Shown here piece by piece: positions 1 to 7,602 of a stretch of DNA of 64,000 nucleotides. Every line of letters starts with the position of its first letter. Position 1 is the stretch's first letter. The DNA comes from Mariprofundaceae bacterium (GTDB taxonomy: Bacteria; Pseudomonadota; Zetaproteobacteria; Mariprofundales; Mariprofundaceae). The notes beneath the pieces were generated by a model. It searched no databases, was not told the DNA's origin, and worked only from the letters and a program-made list of their open reading frames with translations. Both the position numbers and the translations under genes were made by a program. Location of the stretch: assembly GCA_021772895.1 (NCBI GenBank), contig JAJFLC010000012.1, forward strand, positions 310,001-374,000, written 5' to 3'.

Positions 1-3
1 ACT

Positions 4-855
4 TTGCGTAAAATTGTTTTTCCTGCGGCAGGTTTGGGGACACGGTTCCTTCCTGCAACCAAGGCGACGCCAAAAGAGATGATGCCAATCGTTGATAAAC
101 CGCTGATTCAATATGGTGTGGAAGAAGCGCTGGCAGCAGGTATGGATGAAGTGATCATGGTGACGGGTCGCGGTAAACGTGCGATTGAGGATCATTTCGA
201 TATCTCCGCTGAGCTTGAAGCCAATCTTCACGAGGCTGGAAAAGATGCGCTTCATGAAAAAGTTTCAACGGTTGCACGCATGGTTGATATGTCTTATATC
301 CGTCAAAAACATGCGATGGGCCTTGGCCATGCTGTTCTGTGTGCTGCGCCCTGGGTAGGTGATGAGTGTTTTGGTGTTTCTTTAGCAGATGAACTGGTTG
401 TGAGTGATGTGCCTGCCATGAAACAATTGCGTCAGGTGCATGAGAAGACAGGTGCTTCAGTGATAGGGCTTGCACGTGTCCCGGCAGAAGAAGTGAATCG
501 TTATGGTATGGTCAAGGCAGAGGATGAAAATGGACTGCTGCGGCTCAGTGAGATGGTTGAAAAACCGCCTGTTGGCGAGGCTCCTTCTGATATGGCTATG
601 ATTGGACGATATATTTTCACACCCCGGCTGTTTGAATTACTTAAAAATACTGAGAAAGGGGCAGGTGGGGAAATTCAGCTTACGGATGCGATTGCCCGTT
701 TGGCAAAAGAAGAGCCTGTTTATGGTGTGTTGATTGAAGGTGAGCGCTTTGATGCCGGGAACCCGTTGGGGTTTTTGATCGCCAACACAATATTGGGGCT
801 CCGGCATCCAGAATTTGGCGATTCGCTTCGAGCTGTGATTAAAAATAACCTTTGA
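4..855 (+). CDS. galU: UTP-glucose-1-phosphate uridylyltransferase GalU (5' end at window edge)
   Basis: Makes UDP-glucose from UTP and glucose 1-phosphate in the cytoplasm, feeding LPS, capsule and other polysaccharide synthesis. Residues 8-21 carry the nucleotidyltransferase signature AAGLGTRFLPATKA, followed by TPKEMMPIVDKP. Near residue 127 the usual LADD reads LADE. EKPP and the C-terminal FDAGNPLGF block are present. Length (283) is near the family's 280-300. The first in-frame start is TTG at base 4, with only three bases before it. Relatives usually have a few residues ahead of RK, so the true start probably lies left of the window. The stop overlaps the tsaB start by 4 bases (TTGA). 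Confidence 0.93.
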   Translation: MRKIVFPAAGLGTRFLPATKATPKEMMPIVDKPLIQYGVEEALAAGMDEVIMVTGRGKRAIEDHFDISAELEANLHEAGKDALHEKVSTVARMVDMSYIRQKHAMGLGHAVLCAAPWVGDECFGVSLADELVVSDVPAMKQLRQVHEKTGASVIGLARVPAEEVNRYGMVKAEDENGLLRLSEMVEKPPVGEAPSDMAMIGRYIFTPRLFELLKNTEKGAGGEIQLTDAIARLAKEEPVYGVLIEGERFDAGNPLGFLIANTILGLRHPEFGDSLRAVIKNNL

Positions 856-1505
856 CGTACCCTGTGTTGGCACTTGATGCTGCCGTTGGTAAAAGCTTTG
901 CCTGTCTGCTTCTATCGGATCGCGAAGCGTTGTATGCTAAAAGTGAAGGAAGTCGCGCTCATTCACAGAGTCTCATGCCTATGCTGGAAGGACTGCTTAA
1001 AAAAGCAGATATCACCTGGAAGGATCTAAATATACTGGCGCTTGGCGTTGGCCCGGGCTCGTTTACAGGCCTTCGTATTGCGGCTGCAGCACTGGCTGGA
1101 ATTAACGCTTCGCTTCAACTACCGGTGCTTTCCATCTCATCTTTGGCTATCACAGCTGTTCAGGCGAATGGTGAAGGGCCTTTATATGTTCTGGAGGATG
1201 CCAGAGCAGGTGAAGTGTTTGTGGGCTATTACCATGGAACGGTTGCAATGCAGGATGATCTTTGTATCAGTTGGGATGCATTGAATGAGGTCAAGCAAGG
1301 TAATTATACATCTGTTGCCATGCCTCCTGAACCTCTTTCAGGTTGGAAAAGACTTGAGCCTGCCATTGATAGGGCAGAGGCCATTGCAACGGTGGTGAGA
1401 GCCGCAATGGAACAGCAAGTGTTATCAAACCTGCCAAAATATGTGCAGCCGGCTTATCTTCAGATGTCTCAAGCAGAGCGTAGCCTTCAGGCTAGGGAAA
1501 AATAA
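852..1505 (+). CDS. tsaB: tRNA threonylcarbamoyladenosine biosynthesis protein TsaB
   Basis: TsaB is the scaffold and partner of TsaD in the complex that places t6A at position 37 of ANN-decoding tRNAs. The N-terminal ASKHA-fold strand (VLALDAAVGKS, residues 5-15) and the conserved GVGPGSFTGLRIA block (about residues 66-78) identify it. Length 217 is typical (E. coli YeaZ is 231). The start is a TTG overlapping the galU stop, which implies translational coupling. TsaD is not in the window. The C-terminal tail reads YVQPAYLQ, as in relatives. Confidence 0.92.
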   Translation: MTYPVLALDAAVGKSFACLLLSDREALYAKSEGSRAHSQSLMPMLEGLLKKADITWKDLNILALGVGPGSFTGLRIAAAALAGINASLQLPVLSISSLAITAVQANGEGPLYVLEDARAGEVFVGYYHGTVAMQDDLCISWDALNEVKQGNYTSVAMPPEPLSGWKRLEPAIDRAEAIATVVRAAMEQQVLSNLPKYVQPAYLQMSQAERSLQAREK

Positions 1506-1509
1506 TCAG

Positions 1510-1989
1510 ATGAGTGCTGTTCAGGTCCTTTTTGTTTGCCTTGGAAACATCTGTCGCTCTCCTTTGGCAGAAGTGGTTGTGCGGGATCGGGCAGTCAGGC
1601 GCGGTCAGGCCAGCAGATTTAATTTTGCATCTGCGGGTACAGGAGACTGGCATATTGGCAAGGGCGCAGATCAACGTTCAGCAGAGACAGCAAAAAAATA
1701 TGGGCTTGATCTTAGTCGCCATGCAGCTCAACAGATCACCGCTAGGAAAGTTGATCGCTGGCAGTGGTTTGTAGCGATGGATAAAAATAATCGTAGTGAG
1801 CTGATAAGGATGGGTGTGCCGGAAAATCGAGTGTTATTGATGCGCCAGTTTGAACTGGGCTGTGAGATGATTCCAGATGTTCCAGATCCATATTATGGTG
1901 GCCCGGATGGTTTTGAAGATGCTTATGCGATGCTGTGTGAAAACGCCGATAGACTATTAGATTATTTGGAAAGGTCCTCTGAAGAATAA
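1510..1989 (+). CDS. low-molecular-weight protein-tyrosine phosphatase
   Basis: Class II protein-tyrosine phosphatase. The P-loop CLGNICRS (CX5RS) lies at residues 11-18 and the DPYY acid loop near residue 120, with the general-acid Asp in VPDPYYGG. The start at 1510 (ATGAGTGCTG) is preferred over an upstream in-frame ATG at 1441, because the extra 23 residues overlap tsaB and lie ahead of the conserved strand VQVLFVCLGN. Proteins of this family in galU/polysaccharide contexts often dephosphorylate BY-kinases (Wzb type), but no BY-kinase is visible here, so the substrate is open. It sits 4 bases after the tsaB stop, likely in one operon. Confidence 0.9.
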   Translation: MSAVQVLFVCLGNICRSPLAEVVVRDRAVRRGQASRFNFASAGTGDWHIGKGADQRSAETAKKYGLDLSRHAAQQITARKVDRWQWFVAMDKNNRSELIRMGVPENRVLLMRQFELGCEMIPDVPDPYYGGPDGFEDAYAMLCENADRLLDYLERSSEE

Positions 1990-2021
1990 TTAGGAAGTAA
2001 AGAAGCTTTCATAGCTTTGCA

Positions 2022-2492
2022 TTAGCCTCCAGAAGTGGGCCCAACCCGAATAACCAGCTTGGTTGATAATGATCCCTCTTCGATAGAAATGGAACAGGAT
2101 CGGTTTGATTTCAGGAAAGTCAGTGTATAACGCTTCCCTTCACTGAAGGCATTGATGAATTGCCATTCATATTTTGGCATTTCAGTTCGGAAAAATTTTG
2201 AGATACTGGCGGATTTATAATATCCCTCATAAGCAATCACACCCACGGCGAATCCGGGCGCTTCATACACTGAGCTTTGTTCATCATCACGGGAAAGTTC
2301 AACCGGAACTGGAATATCATCAAACTCTGCAATCATGTTTACAGGGGTTGCCGGAGGTGTCGAATTGACGGCTTCACTTGATTTTGAAGTCATCGGTTTT
2401 TTGGGTTTGCCTGCTTCCTGTTTGGGTACGAGACCACATGCAGTGATGGAAAGTGCAAGTCCGATTAAAAGAGTCCCGGTTAAGATACGCAT
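2022..2492 (-). CDS. putative lipoprotein of unknown function
   Basis: 156 residues. The N-terminus MRILTGTLLIGLALSITACG is a lipoprotein signal with lipobox ITAC, so the mature protein starts at Cys19 and is lipidated. A Lys/Pro/Ser-rich linker follows. Then comes a compact domain with FDDIPVPVEL, then YEAPGFAVGVIAYEGYY and a FFRTEMPKYEW-type block. FDDIPVP lipoproteins with this order are familiar from delta- and other proteobacteria, but I know of no function. The start at 2492 has a GGAG ribosome site about 7 bases upstream; an in-frame ATG at 2534 would spoil the signal peptide. It is convergent with the galU operon and monocistronic. Confidence 0.75.
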   Translation of the reverse strand: MRILTGTLLIGLALSITACGLVPKQEAGKPKKPMTSKSSEAVNSTPPATPVNMIAEFDDIPVPVELSRDDEQSSVYEAPGFAVGVIAYEGYYKSASISKFFRTEMPKYEWQFINAFSEGKRYTLTFLKSNRSCSISIEEGSLSTKLVIRVGPTSGG

Positions 2493-2824
2493 GCTTTTCT
2501 CCACTTCATCATGATTCACCGTAAGGATGTGCATCTGTTACGCGAAGTGCAAGCTTTTGAGTTGTAGGTTATTAGGCTGGATCATCCCTTGACATGCCAA
2601 ATTGTGAGATTGAATAAACCTTTGGGAGGGGAATGGATATTATTAATTCGGGTGGGCATAATACTATTGTTAAGTGCGTATTTACGACTGACTTATAACA
2701 GATATTGAAAAAGGGACTCAATATCTGGGACAGCCTCATATTTAATTTGGTTAAACACGCCTAGTTTGACAAACTTCTGGCTCTAGGCAAAGGCACCTTG
2801 CCACGGTAGTTAAGCAACTTGGCT
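2493..2824. other. 332-base intergenic region with several hairpins
   Basis: No convincing gene. The left part holds the promoter and leader of the lipoprotein gene. The right half contains three consecutive inverted repeats. A perfect 10-bp stem CAGATATTGA / TCAATATCTG (2699-2708 with 2718-2727, 9-base loop) comes first. GCCTAG / CTAGGC (2759-2764 with 2783-2788) encloses the palindrome GTTTGACAAAC. A small GGCA/TGCC hairpin follows just after. None is followed by a T-run on either strand, so they do not look like simple terminators. They lie downstream of rluE (minus strand). Confidence 0.5.
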
Positions 2825-3445
2825 TTATCTACGAGGCAGCTTTTTGTTGGTTTGATGTGAGGCGCTCTGTTTTGGAAAGAGATTCCAGAGTTGTTGGGCA
2901 TTGATTGCCTGGAATTCACCCGGACTCAATCCATCGAGCGTGATTGGGCCGATGGCGTAGCGGATTAACCTGAGGGTTGGAAAACCAACGGCAGCGGTCA
3001 TGCGTCTGACCTGACGGTTACGCCCTTCATTGATTTCCAGTTCAATCCATGAGGTGGGAATCTCTGCCCGAAAACGCACGGGTGGATTTCTTGGCCAGAG
3101 ACTTGCCGGCTCTGCGATGATTTTGGCTTGTGCCGGTGCGGTCATACCATCTTTGAGCTCAACACCACAGCGGAGCTTGGCGATGGCATCTTCGGTGATC
3201 TCACCATCAACCTGCACCCAGTAGACTTTTTTCAGTTTGTGATCGGGATGAGAGATACGGTTTTGCAGTTGTCCGTCCGAAGTTAACAGCAATAGCCCTT
3301 CACTATCACGATCAAGCCGACCGGCAGCATAAACACCGGGAACATCAATGAAATCCGCCAGTGTCTGGCGATTGTCTGTATCCGAATGGGCATCCGTGAA
3401 CTGGGTCAGAACCTGAAAGGGTTTATTAAAGCGAAGTGTGATCAT
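2825..3445 (-). CDS. rluE: 23S rRNA pseudouridine synthase, RsuA/RluE family
   Basis: Isomerises a uridine in 23S rRNA to pseudouridine (U2457 in E. coli for RluE). The catalytic loop [14 protein letters not shown], with Asp45, places it in the RsuA/RluB/E/F family. There is no N-terminal S4 domain: the protein begins directly with the catalytic core ([16 protein letters not shown]), which matches Rlu[17 protein letters not shown] is the conserved second block. Length 206 is normal for RluE (217). RluE is preferred over RluF/RsuA because of the missing S4 domain; the exact target uridine is inferred. Confidence 0.85.
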   Translation of the reverse strand: MITLRFNKPFQVLTQFTDAHSDTDNRQTLADFIDVPGVYAAGRLDRDSEGLLLLTSDGQLQNRISHPDHKLKKVYWVQVDGEITEDAIAKLRCGVELKDGMTAPAQAKIIAEPASLWPRNPPVRFRAEIPTSWIELEINEGRNRQVRRMTAAVGFPTLRLIRYAIGPITLDGLSPGEFQAINAQQLWNLFPKQSASHQTNKKLPRR

Positions 3446-3518
3446 ATCAACGGCCTACTCTGCCTGTATAGAGATCAGGAAGGACAGTCGAACATTGGCG
3501 ATACCACATTACTCTGAA

Positions 3519-4478
3519 CTAAGACTGCACGTAGAGCAGAACAAGGTATGCAGAGAAACCACTGACCAACAGCGCACCCTCAATACGATTTACGCGTCCC
3601 TGTGCACGAAAACCAAAGGCCATCAAAAAGAGAAGCATGGAAAAGGCAAACATGATCGGGAAATCGCGAAGCAGTGCGTCACTGGCAAATACCTGCGGGC
3701 GAATCAAAGCTGGCATACTCAATACCGCCAAAATATTGAACATATTCGAGCCGATTACATTCCCAATCACCAGATCATGTTCGTCTTTCAACACGCCCAT
3801 GACAGCCGCCATCAGCTCCGGTAAACTGGTGCCGATCGCAACAATCGTAAGCCCGATCACCAAATCACTGATACCAAACATATGTGCAATTTCAATTGAA
3901 CCCCAGACGACAATCCGGGAGCTGATTAATAACAGCACCAGACCCAGAATAAACCAGACAATCGATTTTTTCAATGACATATCAGCATGAATAACATCGG
4001 AGAACTCATTTTCCAGTGGATCATTGCGTTCCTGCATGCCGAGCCGGGCCAACCAGCAGAGCATCAAAAGCAATCCTGTCAGAAGAACCATGCCATCCAT
4101 TCGACTTAAATCGCCATCGACCATCAGGGTCAACGCAAACAACATGATCAGAAAAAGTACCGGCATCTCTCGCCTGAGTGTGAGTGACTGCACGGAGATT
4201 GGTGAAATCATCGCGGTGATGCCCAATACCAGTCCAATATTTGCAATATTTGAGCCCAGCGCGTTGCCAATACCGAGATCACTATTACCCTCCAGGGCTG
4301 CCAAGCCAGATACCAGCATTTCGGGTAACGAGGTGCAAAGACTGACAATGGTCAGACCAATAATCATTGGAGAAACATGAAAATGACGTGCAATAGAGGC
4401 CGCGCCATCGACAAAGCGATCTGCGCCCCAGGCCAATAGAACAAAACCGATGATAACCGCCAAAATGGCCAGAAACAT
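3519..4478 (-). CDS. calcium/sodium antiporter, CaCA family (YrbG-like)
   Basis: Inner-membrane cation/Ca2+ exchanger of 319 residues and about ten hydrophobic segments. It shows the two inverted alpha-repeats of the family: SLCTSLPE with GNALGSNIANIGLVLG in the first half, and IGTSLPEL with GNVIGSNMFNILAVL in the second. A DPLENEFSD hydrophilic loop separates the halves. Acidic Glu residues in both SLPE motifs, the cation ligands, are retained. It resembles E. coli YrbG, without the lptC/kdsD neighbours found there. It runs in the same direction as trhP upstream (18-base gap), so it may be cotranscribed. Ion specificity is inferred from family only. Confidence 0.88.
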   Translation of the reverse strand: MFLAILAVIIGFVLLAWGADRFVDGAASIARHFHVSPMIIGLTIVSLCTSLPEMLVSGLAALEGNSDLGIGNALGSNIANIGLVLGITAMISPISVQSLTLRREMPVLFLIMLFALTLMVDGDLSRMDGMVLLTGLLLMLCWLARLGMQERNDPLENEFSDVIHADMSLKKSIVWFILGLVLLLISSRIVVWGSIEIAHMFGISDLVIGLTIVAIGTSLPELMAAVMGVLKDEHDLVIGNVIGSNMFNILAVLSMPALIRPQVFASDALLRDFPIMFAFSMLLFLMAFGFRAQGRVNRIEGALLVSGFSAYLVLLYVQS

Positions 4479-4496
4479 TGTCAGGCCATTTACAAA

Positions 4497-5897
4497 TCAG
4501 GCAGCCGCTGCCTGATCTACCTCGGGTGCGATATTTTTAGCCAGCAACGCAAATTTCGATGGCTCCACAGGCAAGTTGATTGTAACACAATGACCACTGC
4601 CCGGTGCGACATTCATCGTCTCACCCGTTTCCGCTTTCTGCATAGCATCGATGATGAAAGTCTGGTTACCGTTCGGACAGATGAGTTCGATGGAATCACC
4701 CACTGAGAATTTATTTTTCACAATAATTTCTGCTTTGCCACTGGCTTTGTCATACGATGATACTTCACCAACAAATCGCTGGTTAAACATCAGAGATGCA
4801 CCCTGCTCATAATTCTGATGTGCAGCGGTATCATTGCGCTGGTAGAAACCATCGGTGTAACCCCGGCTAGCCAGGCCATCGAGTTTTCGCATCAGTGACC
4901 AGTCAAACGCGCGGCCTGCCAAGGCATCATCAATCGCCTGACGATAAAGTTGCGCTGTACGTGCCACATAATAGTGAGACTTGGTACGCCCTTCGATTTT
5001 CAACGAATTCACACCGATCTTTACCAGACGCTCCACATGTTCAATGGCACGCAGATCTTTGGAGTTCATAATGTAAGTACCATGCTCATCTTCAAAGACA
5101 GGTATCTGTTCACCGGGCCGACCCTCTTCAGTCAGCATATACACCTCATCTGCCAGAGGATGCCGTGGCAGATCCCCACAGCTGGAGGTCGATTCAGAAA
5201 ATGGTGCCGGATTCAGTGACATCAGATCTTCCATTTTCAGCATATCACCACTGACATCTTCCGCACCTTTCTCCATGCCGTATTTCCAGCGGCAGGCATT
5301 GGTGCATGAACCCTGATTGGCATCACGATGATTAAAATAACCCGATAACAGACAGCGGCCGGAATAAGCCATGCACAATGCACCGTGCACAAACACTTCA
5401 ATTTCCATATCCGGGCATTCCTGCCGAATTTCTTCAACTTCATCCAGTGAAAGCTCGCGAGACAAAATCACCCGGCTCACCCCAACAGATTGCCAGAATT
5501 TCACAGCTGCATGATTCATAGTGTTTGCCTGCACAGAGAGATGAACCGGCACCTCAGGCCATTTTTCACGCACCATTGAAATCAGGCCCGGATCAGCCAT
5601 GATCAATGCATCCGGTTTCATTTCGATCACCGGCTCCATATGTTCCAGATAGCGTTTCAGCTTATTGCCATGTGGCAGAAGGTTACTGGCTACAAAAAAC
5701 TTCTTCCCCTGTGCATGCGCTTCATCAATACCGGTTTTCAAATTATCCAGCTGAAAATCATTGTTACGCACACGCAAAGAGTAACGCGGCTGACCCGCAT
5801 ACACGGCATCCGCACCATAAGCATAGGCATAACGCATATTCCGAATGGTTCCGGCAGGTGATAATAGTTCGACAGTTTGATTCATAACCTTGCTCAT
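4497..5897 (-). CDS. trhP: U32-family tRNA hydroxylation protein TrhP (YegQ)
   Basis: TrhP uses prephenate-linked, Fe-S-dependent chemistry to form 5-hydroxyuridine at U34 of certain tRNAs (E. coli YegQ). The 466-residue protein has the U32 signature region EVFVHGALCMAYSGRCLLSG followed by NQGSCTNACRWKY, giving the clustered cysteines that ligate the cluster. A C-terminal beta-barrel domain follows (VGEVSSYDKASGKAEIIVKN). It starts with a double Met (MSKVMNQ). ATG at 5897 overlaps the protease stop upstream (ATGA), so the two are translationally coupled. The annotation peptidase U32 is historical; proteolysis is not implied. Confidence 0.87.
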   Translation of the reverse strand: MSKVMNQTVELLSPAGTIRNMRYAYAYGADAVYAGQPRYSLRVRNNDFQLDNLKTGIDEAHAQGKKFFVASNLLPHGNKLKRYLEHMEPVIEMKPDALIMADPGLISMVREKWPEVPVHLSVQANTMNHAAVKFWQSVGVSRVILSRELSLDEVEEIRQECPDMEIEVFVHGALCMAYSGRCLLSGYFNHRDANQGSCTNACRWKYGMEKGAEDVSGDMLKMEDLMSLNPAPFSESTSSCGDLPRHPLADEVYMLTEEGRPGEQIPVFEDEHGTYIMNSKDLRAIEHVERLVKIGVNSLKIEGRTKSHYYVARTAQLYRQAIDDALAGRAFDWSLMRKLDGLASRGYTDGFYQRNDTAAHQNYEQGASLMFNQRFVGEVSSYDKASGKAEIIVKNKFSVGDSIELICPNGNQTFIIDAMQKAETGETMNVAPGSGHCVTINLPVEPSKFALLAKNIAPEVDQAAAA

Positions 5898-7162
5898 GCT
5901 GTTTTCATACCCTCTTCAGTTCCCATCACCGTTTCAAGATGTGCCACCCGTACAGGTGCCGGAGGATGTGAATCATGCCAGGCCGAATGCAGCGGGTCAG
6001 GCGTTAGTGTCGCCGCATTATCTTCATACATCTTCACCAATGCCGTAATCAAATCTGCAGCATTGGCATGACTTGCAGCATATGCATCCGCCTCAAATTC
6101 ATGTTTGCGTGAAAACCAGCTTGAAAGCGGTGCCAGCCAGAACAGGAAATGTGGCAATGCCAATGTAAAAAGAATCAACAAAGCATGGTTTGAAGCCTGA
6201 GGCACACCCAGTGCCTGATAAAACCACAGCTGATCCGATAACCAGCCCAGCAATGCAAAACCTGCCAATGACGTTGCAAACATCACCAACATGCGTTTTT
6301 TGATATGCCCATGTTTGAAATGCCCCAACTCATGTGCCAACACAGCTTCAGTCTCGTGGACAGTGAGTTGCTTGAGTAAGGTATCAAAAAACACAATACG
6401 TTTGGATTTTCCAAAACCTGTAAAGTAGGCATTGCCATGGCTGGACCTTTTTGAGCCATCCATCACAAACAGGCCTTTACTCTCAAAACCACAACGACTA
6501 AGCAGTGCTTCAATACCTGCTTTCGTTTCCCCCTCTTCCATGGCCTCGAACTTATTAAACAGCGGTGCAATCAGGGTCGGGTAGGCCCACATCATAAAAA
6601 TGGAAAACCCTGTCCAGAATGCCCAGGCCCAGACCCACCAGAGATCACCGGAAGAGGCCATCAACCAGAGAATGACGGCAGCAATCGGCACACCTATCAA
6701 TAACATCAAAACAATGCCCTTAAGCATATCGATGATAAGTAGCTTGGGTGTCATACGGTTAAAACCAAATCGTTCTTCAAGCACAAACGTGTTATAGAGT
6801 GAAAATGGCAGATCAAGCAATGTACCGATCATGGCAAAACTAATCAGAAAAGCCGTTCCCATCCAAAGTGACGACCAACCCACAGCAGTCCACACACCAT
6901 CCAGCCATGCCAGACCACCACCCAACGTCCAGATGAACAGCAGTACCAACCCGTAAAGACCACTCCATTTACCGATTCTCAGCTTAGCCAGTGTATAATC
7001 GGCTGCTTTCTGATGTGCCTTCAACGAAATCGCATCGGCAAAACGTGCGGGCACAACATCACGATGACTGGCGACATGTTTGCCATGCCGTGCCTCAAGC
7101 CATGATTCAATCGTAAAATGCAGCGCAACGGCCACAAGAAATATCCAGGTAAATGTTAACAT
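5894..7162 (-). CDS. M48-family integral membrane metalloprotease (Ste24/CAAX type)
   Basis: Zinc metalloprotease in the inner membrane, 422 residues. The N-terminal half is a multi-helix CAAX_M48_N-type membrane domain containing EERFGFNRMT, typical of Ste24 relatives. The catalytic site HELGHFKHGH lies near residue 276 (HEXXH), and the third zinc ligand Glu is in RKHEFEADAYA. Bacterial members are thought to act in membrane-protein quality control; the prenyl-protein substrates of eukaryotic Ste24 are not expected here. It differs from the shorter HtpX (about 290 residues). It is first in a leftward unit with trhP (4-base overlap). Confidence 0.88.
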   Translation of the reverse strand: MLTFTWIFLVAVALHFTIESWLEARHGKHVASHRDVVPARFADAISLKAHQKAADYTLAKLRIGKWSGLYGLVLLFIWTLGGGLAWLDGVWTAVGWSSLWMGTAFLISFAMIGTLLDLPFSLYNTFVLEERFGFNRMTPKLLIIDMLKGIVLMLLIGVPIAAVILWLMASSGDLWWVWAWAFWTGFSIFMMWAYPTLIAPLFNKFEAMEEGETKAGIEALLSRCGFESKGLFVMDGSKRSSHGNAYFTGFGKSKRIVFFDTLLKQLTVHETEAVLAHELGHFKHGHIKKRMLVMFATSLAGFALLGWLSDQLWFYQALGVPQASNHALLILFTLALPHFLFWLAPLSSWFSRKHEFEADAYAASHANAADLITALVKMYEDNAATLTPDPLHSAWHDSHPPAPVRVAHLETVMGTEEGMKTA

Positions 7163-7602
7163 CGGCGCATATTAAACACGCAACATACAGAAGTCATTGA
7201 AACGGGCTTTCGATTTACAGTCAAATAGTCACAAATATTTAAAGGAAAAGCCCGTTTATTTTCTGCAACGCAATCAATGAAATACTATCCATCTCATTGA
7301 ATTACATAGAGGTTTTAAAGATAATAATGAGAATTTATTCAGAACATGAATAAGTATTCGCTGAAGACAAGTTGTTTAAATAACGCTTCACAACAAACGC
7401 CACTTCGATCTATCGCGGGCAGGTAAACCTTGTCAAAAATCACTCAGGGCAAGTTAGCCATACTAGTTAAGTGGTTATTTTTTTCTGTAAAACTATCTCA
7501 AATAGGATATAATAAGTCATTGGGTCTTAAGAGCCCGGTCTCATTCGGTGAAGGGAAGGGGATTAGAATCTGAAAAAGGAATATTTACTCCGGCACGAAC
7601 AG
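7163..7602. other. 440-base divergent promoter region
   Basis: No gene seen. It separates the minus-strand protease/trhP unit from the plus-strand sensor kinase and is AT-rich (7200-7350). On the plus strand an exact TATAAT lies at 7508-7513, but no good -35 hexamer stands 16-18 bases upstream. A strong purine-rich ribosome site AAGGGAAGGGG (7551-7561) precedes the kinase reading frame. Confidence 0.45.
7508..7513 (+). promoter_or_regulatory. candidate -10 element for the hybrid kinase gene
   Basis: Exact TATAAT about 50 bases ahead of the ribosome site of the hybrid kinase. No recognisable -35 box, so an activator-dependent promoter would be needed. Confidence 0.3.
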
